5,273 nucleotides of DNA from Gammaproteobacteria bacterium. Its GTDB lineage: Bacteria > Pseudomonadota > Gammaproteobacteria > Chromatiales > Chromatiaceae. This document shows positions 1-3,913 of this stretch, one piece after another; the stretch's first letter is position 1, and each line of letters starts with the position of its first letter. The notes under the pieces were generated by a model, which saw only the letters and a program-made list of their open reading frames with translations, was not told the DNA's origin and made no database searches. Made by a program: the position numbers and the translations under genes. The stretch lies in contig JADGBD010000082.1 in assembly GCA_015231665.1 (NCBI GenBank), positions 2,791-8,063 of the forward strand, in the 5' to 3' direction.

Positions 1-1
1 C

Positions 2-127
2 AACAAAGCTCATGGGCTGGATGCTCGGCTAAAGGAGGTCGGCATTGTAGCGCCTTCAGTGACTGAAGGCGTTGCAGCACTGCGGAAAATGGTGCTACCT
101 TGGTGCCACTCAGGAGGTCAGCTATGA
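2..127 (+). CDS. possible 3' end of an unidentified upstream gene
   Basis: A reading frame is open from the left edge to a TGA at 125-127, giving about 41 residues that include the stretch TEGVAALRKMV. Its stop overlaps the ATG of the next gene in an ATGA arrangement, which is typical of coupled genes and is the main reason to list it. I do not recognise the protein. Against it, a perfect inverted repeat lies inside the frame, the tail (PWCHSGGQL) does not look like a conserved protein end, and another frame stops at 30-32 directly before a strong Shine-Dalgarno-like AAAGGAGG. If real, it would be the upstream partner of the antitoxin-like gene, so a toxin is one possibility, but nothing in the visible residues shows it. 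The region may equally be an untranslated leader. Confidence 0.25.
   Translation, partial: NKAHGLDARLKEVGIVAPSVTEGVAALRKMVLPWCHSGGQL
51..71. repeat. perfect 9-bp inverted repeat upstream of the antitoxin-like gene
   Basis: The arms CGCCTTCAG (51-59) and CTGAAGGCG (63-71) are exact reverse complements separated by TGA. As RNA the stem can be lengthened by G-U, A-U and G-C pairs to about 45-77. There is no T-run after it, so it is not a canonical terminator. It lies about 50 bp upstream of the ATG of the antitoxin-like gene, where operators bound by type II antitoxins are often palindromic, so an operator is possible. This is inference from position and symmetry only. Confidence 0.6.
112..117 (+). 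promoter_or_regulatory. ribosome binding site AGGAGG of the antitoxin-like gene
   Basis: A full AGGAGG lies 6 bases before the ATG at 124. It decides the start: an in-frame TTG at 100 lies upstream of this site and has no comparable motif, so the extra eight residues of the longer frame are probably not made. Confidence 0.8.
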
Positions 128-318
128 CAACTACATCCTTGAAACTCAACAAAAATCTGCACCTTAGAGCCCGCTTTATTGCCGACGCTCAAGCTGCGCG
201 CGAACAGATGCTACAGACCGGCACAGGCTTTGACGCAGATGAGGTACATGAACATCTCAAAGCCATGGTTAACGGCAAAAAAATCGCTCAGCCAAAACTA
301 CGTCCATGGCGAGATTAA
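124..318 (+). CDS. small antitoxin-like protein, probably type II toxin-antitoxin family
   Basis: The predicted protein has 64 residues and starts at the ATG served by AGGAGG. The N-terminus (MTTTSLKLNKNLH) is followed by a charged helical segment around residues 16-30, then DADEVHEHLKAMVNGKK and a basic, proline-containing tail ending QPKLRPWRD. Small proteins of this size with a 'DEVHxxLxxxxxGKKxxxPKxRPWR'-like end are often annotated as antitoxins partnering RelE/ParE-type toxins; I base this on overall resemblance, not on a diagnostic motif. Such antitoxins usually bind their own promoter and neutralise the toxin through the C-terminal part. No toxin frame follows the TAA at 316-318, where the usual antitoxin-toxin order would put one, so this is an orphan, or its partner lies upstream outside the window. 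It is convergent with the rnf operon and probably unrelated to it. The coding call is solid; the function is tentative. Confidence 0.65.
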   Translation: MTTTSLKLNKNLHLRARFIADAQAAREQMLQTGTGFDADEVHEHLKAMVNGKKIAQPKLRPWRD

Positions 319-335
319 GCTATTCCCAGGACCAC

Positions 336-362
336 CCCGGATTCCGCTTCGCTGCATCCGGG
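336..362. repeat. REP-like palindrome with CCCGGAT / ATCCGGG arms
   Basis: The arms CCCGGAT (336-342) and ATCCGGG (356-362) pair perfectly around a 13-base loop. Closely similar units of the form CCCGGAT...ATCCGGGCTAC are dispersed between genes in many proteobacterial genomes, so I read this as a repetitive extragenic palindrome. Its presence between two gene ends is the usual location. The family assignment is from memory of the pattern. Confidence 0.6.
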
Positions 363-376
363 CTACCACTTTGCAC

Positions 377-396
377 CTCCGAGCCAGCGCTCGGAG
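377..396. repeat. 8-bp perfect hairpin between convergent genes
   Basis: CTCCGAGC (377-384) and GCTCGGAG (389-396) are exact reverse complements with the 4-base loop CAGC. The GC-rich stem would be stable in RNA read from either strand and could slow or end transcription or protect 3' ends of the converging transcripts. No T-tract follows in either direction, so it does not meet the pattern of an intrinsic terminator. It sits 14 bp from the REP-like palindrome, and the two may be parts of one composite repeat. Confidence 0.6.
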
Positions 397-441
397 CTCC
401 CAGGTTGAGGGGCGCGGGGCTTTACCTCCTCATTCTTCTCT

Positions 442-480
442 GCGTCCTTTGCGCGTCCTTTGCGCCCTTTGCGATCCTTT
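442..480. repeat. short tandem repeat, unit GCGTCCTTTGC
   Basis: Two exact 11-base units GCGTCCTTTGC (442-452, 453-463) are followed by degenerate shorter units GCCCTTTGC (464-472) and GATCCTTT (473-480). The array ends 3 bp from the stop codon of the last gene of the rnf operon. The same CTCTGCG/TTTGCG-CC vocabulary appears in the rnfC-rnfD gap at 3652-3689, 3820-3831 and 3884-3901, so this is a dispersed repeat family and not simple slippage at one place. Confidence 0.7.
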
Positions 481-483
481 AAA

Positions 484-666
484 TCACCCCCGCTTGCAGC
501 TGCTTTTGCCGGCGCAGCCGCAGGAGGTGCCGCAGCCGCCGCCCTCTTCCCGCGTCGGGCCGAATTCCGGGTGGGCCTTGGCGAAGCGTCGAGCCAGGTT
601 TTGCACCAGCAGCCAGCTGAGCATGAGGATGGGTATGGCCAGCATGGCGATGAGGTAGTCGAGCAT
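484..666 (-). CDS. small Cys-rich one-helix membrane protein at the end of the rnf operon
   Basis: The predicted protein has 60 residues (61 if the first of two adjacent ATGs, at 669, is used). Residues 2-24 form one hydrophobic helix, followed by a basic RR..K patch that by the positive-inside rule puts the C-terminus in the cytoplasm. The tail holds four cysteines (45, 49, 51, 57) in a CX3CXCX5C pattern among glycines and ends CKRG. The start overlaps the TGA of rnfA, and GGAGG at 673-677 lies 6 bases from the ATG at 666 and only 3 from that at 669, which favours 666. Four cysteines behind one helix recall NqrM (DUF539), needed to mature the NqrD/NqrE iron centre of Na+-NQR, and also the FeoB-associated Cys-rich proteins; the spacing matches neither exactly as I remember them. 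A role in iron delivery to the RnfA/RnfE centre is inference. Confidence 0.75.
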   Translation of the reverse strand: MLDYLIAMLAIPILMLSWLLVQNLARRFAKAHPEFGPTREEGGGCGTSCGCAGKSSCKRG

Positions 667-1250
667 CATTGACCTCCGAGGCCGGCAAAGCCCATGAACA
701 CCAGCGACAGCAGGCCGCCGAGCATCAGGCTCATGGCCGCGCCCTGAGCTGGGGTGGGCAGGTTGGCCAGGGCCAGACGCTCGCGCAGGCCAGCCATCAA
801 CACTATGGCCAGGGTAAAACCAGCACCGGCGCCCAAGGCATAGGCCAGGGATTGGAGAAAATCGTATTCCTTGAAGGTCTGAAACAGCGCCAGACCAAGG
901 ATGGCGCAGTTGGTGGTGATCAGCGGCAGGAAAATGCCCAGGGAGTGAAACAGCGCCGGGCTGAACTTCTTCAGCACCATCTCCACCAGCTGCACGGCGC
1001 TGGCAATGACCACTATGTAGCTGATCAGCCTGAGAAACTCGATCTCCAGGCTGGTCAGAATCCAGTTGATGCCGAAGGCGCTGATGGAGCTGACCAGCAT
1101 GACGAAGCTGGTGGCTATGCCCATGGGCACGGCGGTATCCAGCTTGCCGGAGACACCGAGAAAGGGGCAAAGGCCAAGAAACAGCGCCAGGACGAAGTTA
1201 TTCGCCAGGGCGGCATTCAGAAAGATAAAGCTCAGACTCTCAGCGGGCAC
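666..1250 (-). CDS. rnfA: RnfA, membrane subunit of the Rnf electron transport complex
   Basis: RnfA is an integral membrane subunit of the ion-translocating ferredoxin:NAD+ oxidoreductase, homologous to NqrE and RnfE and expected to have six helices. The 194-residue product matches the usual length of about 193. The N-terminal helix contains [18 protein letters not shown], and a second half-helix contains [12 protein letters not shown]. Cys28 and Cys115 are the family's conserved cysteines that, with their RnfE counterparts, hold the iron centre inside the membrane. I choose GTG at 1250: it has AGGAGG 6 bases upstream, restores the normal length, and removes an implausible Cys/Pro-rich extension of the longer frame that starts near 1322. 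The gene overlaps the end of rnfE by 11 bases and its TGA overlaps the start of the small Cys-rich gene, so all three are likely coupled in translation. The assignment is secure. Confidence 0.95.
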   Translation of the reverse strand: MPAESLSFIFLNAALANNFVLALFLGLCPFLGVSGKLDTAVPMGIATSFVMLVSSISAFGINWILTSLEIEFLRLISYIVVIASAVQLVEMVLKKFSPALFHSLGIFLPLITTNCAILGLALFQTFKEYDFLQSLAYALGAGAGFTLAIVLMAGLRERLALANLPTPAQGAAMSLMLGGLLSLVFMGFAGLGGQ

Positions 1251-1887
1251 GGGCGGCCTCCTTCTCCAGTTGGGCGGCGGCACGGCGCTCGCGCAGCCAC
1301 TCGAACAACAACAACCAGCCACCGAGGACGATGAAGCCCCCCGGCGGCAGCACCATCACCACCCAGGGCTCGAACTGGCTACCGAACAGATCGACGCCAA
1401 ACAGGCTGCCTGCCCCCAGCACCTCGCGCACCACCCCCAGACAGAGCAGGGCGAAGGTAAAGCCCAGACCCATGCCCAGGGCGTTGAGCAGGGACTTGGC
1501 CACCCGGTGTTTGGAGGCATAGGCCTCGGCGCGGCCGAGGATCATGCAGTTGACGACGATCAGCTGAATGAAAGCCCCCAGGGCGTTGTACAGTTCCAAG
1601 GAGATGGCCTGAATCAGATAATCGACGATGGTGACAAAGGTGGCGATGATCAGAATATAGGTGGCGATGCGCACCTGCTTGGGGATCTGATGGCGCAGCA
1701 GAGACACCAGCAGGCCCGACGCCAGCAGCACAAAGGTGGTAGCCAGGCCCATGGCCAGGGCATTGATCGCCGAGTTGGTCACCGCCAGCACCGGGCACAT
1801 GCCCAGCAGCATGACGAACACCGGGTTCTCTTTCCACAGACCGTCGGTGAAGGTCTGCCAGTCGATATGGGGATTGTGCAGGCTCAT
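1240..1887 (-). CDS. rnfE: RnfE, membrane subunit of the Rnf electron transport complex
   Basis: RnfE is the second of the paired membrane subunits, homologous to NqrD, with inverted topology relative to RnfA. The protein has 215 residues. Near the N-terminus it has [20 protein letters not shown], and in the middle [17 protein letters not shown]; Cys31 and Cys114 are the expected ligands of the iron centre shared with RnfA. Asn113 and the ILGRAEA segment are typical of the family; a glutamine stands at 108, a position that is often proline or alanine. About six hydrophobic segments are visible, ending in a charged tail ([19 protein letters not shown]). The ATG overlaps the rnfG stop as ATGA, with a weak GGAG 8 bases upstream, so initiation probably depends partly on ribosomes finishing rnfG. 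Confidence 0.95.
   Translation of the reverse strand: MSLHNPHIDWQTFTDGLWKENPVFVMLLGMCPVLAVTNSAINALAMGLATTFVLLASGLLVSLLRHQIPKQVRIATYILIIATFVTIVDYLIQAISLELYNALGAFIQLIVVNCMILGRAEAYASKHRVAKSLLNALGMGLGFTFALLCLGVVREVLGAGSLFGVDLFGSQFEPWVVMVLPPGGFIVLGGWLLLFEWLRERRAAAQLEKEAARAR
1257..1262 (-). promoter_or_regulatory. ribosome binding site of rnfA inside rnfE
   Basis: AGGAGG on the minus strand lies inside the last codons of rnfE and 6 bases before the GTG at 1250. It settles the rnfA start and shows how rnfA is expressed independently of a start-stop overlap. Confidence 0.8.
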
Positions 1888-2561
1888 GGCTGCTGCTCCG
1901 AAGGTTTCTGCCCAGGTTGAATCTGCCTGATCTCATCCAGCCGTGGCTGCAGCAGCGGCAGCATGCGCTGGGCCGAATCGTTGATCGCCTTGCCCACGGC
2001 GCGGGAGGTGACGGTGGCGCCGGAGATGGCATCGATCTGCCACTGCTCCTGCTTCTTGCCGTGCTTGACCGTGACTATGGGGTTGGCCAGCTGTTTGCCC
2101 TCGCCATCCAGACGCGCATCCAGATAGTCAAAATTCGCCAAAAAAGCCTTGTCGGTGAGGATCTTGTCTCCCAGCCCAGGGGTCTCGGCCATCTTCAAAA
2201 TATCAAACCCCTTGATGCAGTCACAATCCGGGGCATAGTTGTAGAGCAGATGCACCAAATCCGCATAGCCCTGGGCTGCACCCCGTGCCACCACGCCCTT
2301 GAGCCTGCCCTGCTCATCATAGGCGGCATACACCGACAGTCCAGGTGCCAGCTCGATATCTCGCCGGATGCTGGCGGCGGGCACCAGCTTGAACACCATT
2401 TGTTCGATCGCCAGGCGCTGGTTTTCCTCGATGATCGGCTTGGTCAGTTGATACACCAGCACGATCAAAAAGCCGGACAGCATGGCCACCCCGCCCAGGG
2501 TAACCAGCATCCGCAGCGCCGGGGTCTGGTGCTGCAGGCTATCGGGTTGCGCCTGACTCAT
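1884..2561 (-). CDS. rnfG: RnfG, FMN-carrying periplasmic-side subunit of the Rnf complex
   Basis: RnfG is anchored by one N-terminal helix and carries an FMN-binding domain on the outer side of the membrane; it is homologous to NqrC. The 225-residue product has a hydrophobic helix at about 18-39, a globular domain with the conserved ETPGLGDKI (126-134), and DAISGAT (177-183), which fits the DxxSGAT flavinylation pattern. Thr183 is the predicted site where ApbE would attach FMN through a phosphoester bond; no apbE gene is in the window. Residues 111-117 contain a CDC pair (Cys113, Cys115) just before the ETPGLG motif. The C-terminus is glutamine- and proline-rich. The ATG overlaps the rnfD stop as ATGA, with GAGGA 7 bases upstream. 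Identification is secure; flavinylation is inferred from the motif. Confidence 0.95.
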   Translation of the reverse strand: MSQAQPDSLQHQTPALRMLVTLGGVAMLSGFLIVLVYQLTKPIIEENQRLAIEQMVFKLVPAASIRRDIELAPGLSVYAAYDEQGRLKGVVARGAAQGYADLVHLLYNYAPDCDCIKGFDILKMAETPGLGDKILTDKAFLANFDYLDARLDGEGKQLANPIVTVKHGKKQEQWQIDAISGATVTSRAVGKAINDSAQRMLPLLQPRLDEIRQIQPGQKPSEQQP

Positions 2562-3622
2562 GCCGACTTCCTCGCGCTAGCGCTGGTTCTGGCCTTGGCC
2601 GCACCGAACACCCGTGGCTGGGTCCACTGATCGATCAGGGGCGCGGCAGCATTACCCAGCAGAATGGCGTACATCACCCCCTCGCCCAGGCCGCCGAACA
2701 GGCGGATCACCTCGGTAACAAAGCCGATGAGCACGCCATAGATCAGCACCCCCAGGGGCGTCATCGGCGAGCCCACCATGTCGGTGGCCATGAACCAGGC
2801 GCCCAGCATCAGGCCGCCGGAGCAGAGCATGATCAACGGCCCCGGCGCGCTGGGGTCGAACAACTGCGCCAACCAGGCAAACAGCGCCGTGCTGGCCATG
2901 ATGCTGACCGGTATCCGCCAGTCGAGCATACGCTTGAAGGCGAGAAACAGGCCGCAGACCAGTATCAACAAGGCAGCCTCACCGATGGAACCGGCGCCGC
3001 CGCCCATCAGCAGATCGGTCAGGGGGATGCTCTGGCCCTCGTACTTCATCAGCGCCAAGGGGGTGGCGCCGGTAAAACCATCCACCGCCCGCTCGTGCAG
3101 CCAGGGACCTATGTCATCAGGGCGCAGAAAGGGCCAGGCCAGGGTGCTGGGCACCGGGTTAGTGAAGCGGCCATCGAACAGCGCCGGAGTCCAGGTGGTG
3201 ATGGCGGCGGGAAAGGCCGCCTGGACAAAGGCACGCCCCACCAGCGCCGGGTTGAGCGGGTTCATCCCCAGACCACCAAACAAGGCCTTGCCGAGACCGA
3301 TGGCGGCAAAGGCCGCCACCAGCCCCATCCACAGCGGAAAGCCCGGCGGCAGCGACAGCCCCAGCAAGAGGCCGGTGATCACCGCCGACCAGTCGCCCAG
3401 CGAGCTAGGCTGGCCGCGCATACGGTTGAACAGGCGCTCCGCCAGCAGGCAGCCGAGCAGCGTGGTCAGCAGCAACAGCGCCGCCGACAGACCATAGCGC
3501 CAGACACCCCAACCCGCCAGGGGCAGCAGGGCCAGGGCCACGGTGCGCATGATCTGCACCACATCGGCACCGGAATGGGCATGGGGCGAGGTACGAATTT
3601 CGATTTGGGCTTTGTTGGTCAT
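2558..3622 (-). CDS. rnfD: RnfD, covalent-FMN membrane subunit of the Rnf complex
   Basis: RnfD is the large membrane subunit, homologous to NqrB, and part of the ion-translocating core. The protein has 354 residues, normal for the family. It starts with the family-typical SPHAHSG (12-18), then several helices (about 25-62 and 80-115), the conserved NPLNPALVGRAF (121-132), an outer loop with DGFTGAT (181-187), helices at about 215-230, 237-255, 262-280 and 288-306, and a C-terminal EGVMYAILLGNAAAPLID block (314-331). Thr187 in the DxxTGAT motif is the predicted FMN attachment site, and falls at the same number as the one I recall for Vibrio cholerae RnfD. Unlike its neighbours, the gene has no clear Shine-Dalgarno before its ATG (AACTAAGCAC precedes it) and is separated from rnfC by 291 bp of repeats. 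Its stop overlaps the rnfG start. Confidence 0.95.
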   Translation of the reverse strand: MTNKAQIEIRTSPHAHSGADVVQIMRTVALALLPLAGWGVWRYGLSAALLLLTTLLGCLLAERLFNRMRGQPSSLGDWSAVITGLLLGLSLPPGFPLWMGLVAAFAAIGLGKALFGGLGMNPLNPALVGRAFVQAAFPAAITTWTPALFDGRFTNPVPSTLAWPFLRPDDIGPWLHERAVDGFTGATPLALMKYEGQSIPLTDLLMGGGAGSIGEAALLILVCGLFLAFKRMLDWRIPVSIMASTALFAWLAQLFDPSAPGPLIMLCSGGLMLGAWFMATDMVGSPMTPLGVLIYGVLIGFVTEVIRLFGGLGEGVMYAILLGNAAAPLIDQWTQPRVFGAAKARTSASARKSA

Positions 3623-3651
3623 GTGCTTAGTTGGGATGCATTGAGCTCTTG

Positions 3652-3689
3652 GGACGCAGAGGACGCAAAGGAGCGCAGAGGGCGCAGAG
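3652..3689. repeat. GCAGAGG-type repeat, arm nearest rnfD
   Basis: Four degenerate units of a G(A/G)CGCA(G/A)AG motif run in tandem: GGACGCAGA, GGACGCAAA, GGAGCGCAGA and GGGCGCAGA. Parts recur as inverted copies toward rnfC: CGCAGAGGACGC (3655-3666) pairs with 3820-3831, and CGCAGAGGGCGCAGA (3674-3688) pairs perfectly over 15 bases with 3884-3898. The same family in plus-strand CTCTGCG-type orientation follows the end of the operon at 442-480. Confidence 0.75.
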
Positions 3690-3692
3690 ATT

Positions 3693-3717
3693 AAAAGAGA
3701 GGCCGGGCTTCAGCCCG
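3693..3717 (-). terminator. possible intrinsic terminator or attenuator between rnfC and rnfD
   Basis: Read on the minus strand, CGGGC-TGAA-GCCCG (3717-3704) forms a 5-bp GC stem with a UGAA tetraloop, followed three bases later by TCTCTTTT (3700-3693). This is the layout of a weak rho-independent terminator, placed about 70 bp before rnfD. The stem is short and the U-tract is interrupted by C residues, so partial termination is more likely than complete. It could lower rnfD-G-E-A expression relative to rnfC, but it may simply be a by-product of the repeat unit. Confidence 0.35.
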
Positions 3718-3800
3718 ATTGGCCTGATCAGTGGTGATGGGGTCGCCGGTACCCGCTTTGCAGCCGACAGTCGGCCTGAAGGCCGACCTACAGCCCGGCC
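3701..3800. repeat. 100-bp palindromic repeat unit with 9-bp inverted ends
   Basis: GGCCGGGCT (3701-3709) and AGCCCGGCC (3792-3800) are perfect inverted ends of a 100-bp unit. Inside, CGGGCT/AGCCCG (3704-3709, 3712-3717) forms one hairpin, and GCCGAC-A-GTCGGCC-TGAA-GGCCGAC (3763-3787) offers two mutually exclusive hairpins that share the middle arm. There is no transposase gene. The organisation resembles non-autonomous palindromic elements such as REP/BIME clusters; the GTCGGCCTGAAGGCCGAC core looks like repeats found between genes in several Gammaproteobacteria, which is recollection and not a search result. Confidence 0.6.
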
Positions 3801-3819
3801 CACATAGGCTATTAGCTCA

Positions 3820-3831
3820 GCGTCCTCTGCG
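3820..3831. repeat. inverted copy of the GCAGAGGACGC repeat
   Basis: GCGTCCTCTGCG is the exact reverse complement of 3655-3666. Together with the copy at 3884-3901 it places opposite-orientation arms of the short repeat on the rnfC side of the 100-bp palindromic unit. Confidence 0.6.
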
Positions 3832-3883
3832 CTTCTCGACTCTGGCCTCCTGCTTCGTTCTACCTCCTGCATCCCTGCAGTCG

Positions 3884-3901
3884 TCTGCGCCCTCTGCGTC
3901 C
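3884..3901. repeat. inverted GCAGAGG-type repeat, arm nearest rnfC
   Basis: TCTGCGCCCTCTGCG (3884-3898) is the exact reverse complement of 3674-3688, and CCTCTGCGTCC (3891-3901) is that of 3652-3662. It begins 13 bp from the rnfC stop codon. With 3652-3689 it brackets the whole gap as an inverted repeat spanning about 250 bp. Confidence 0.7.
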
Positions 3902-3913
3902 AAAAAACGCTCA

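Larger units (their letters stand above)
319..483. other. convergent intergenic gap with hairpins and a tandem repeat
   Basis: This 165-bp stretch separates the plus-strand antitoxin-like gene from the minus-strand rnf operon. I see no convincing gene in it. It holds two palindromic units (336-362 and 377-396) and a short tandem repeat (442-480), listed separately. Neither hairpin is followed by a T-run on either strand, so no canonical intrinsic terminator is visible although two transcripts converge here. Confidence 0.7.
3623..3913. other. repeat-filled gap between rnfC and rnfD
   Basis: This 291-bp stretch interrupts an operon whose other junctions all overlap. I see no credible gene in it; frames crossing it lack start signals and recognisable residues. 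On the minus strand it begins with a second TGA right after the rnfC stop, then purine-rich GCAGAGG-type repeats, a 100-bp unit with inverted ends and internal hairpins, and again GCAGAGG-type repeats in the opposite orientation, ending about 30 bp before rnfD. No convincing promoter for rnfD is visible. It looks like inserted repetitive DNA, which the operon tolerates. Confidence 0.7.

Noticed and set aside
1..78. Possible integron attC site around the 9-bp palindrome, since cassettes often carry antitoxin genes
   Set aside because: The right side reads GTTGCAG, which does not fit GTTRRRY, and no matching RYYYAAC partner with the proper spacing was found.
442..480. CRISPR array
   Set aside because: The units are 8-11 bases and directly adjacent with no spacers, so this is a short tandem repeat.
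179..658. 159-codon plus-strand frame after the antitoxin-like gene, considered as a toxin
   Set aside because: It starts inside the antitoxin-like gene, runs through hairpins and tandem repeats, and ends antisense to the small Cys-rich gene; its composition is low-complexity Pro, Leu and Arg.
1251..1322. N-terminal extension of rnfA with a CCCSSGC stretch
   Set aside because: It lies inside rnfE in another frame, precedes the well-placed AGGAGG and GTG start, and would make RnfA longer than the family; the cysteines come from GC-rich codons of the overlapping gene.
669..1334. Long plus-strand open frames opposite rnfA and rnfE (also 1066-1920 and 1917-2630)
   Set aside because: They are antisense shadows of confident rnf genes, rich in Gln, His and Gly from GC-biased codons, with no family features.
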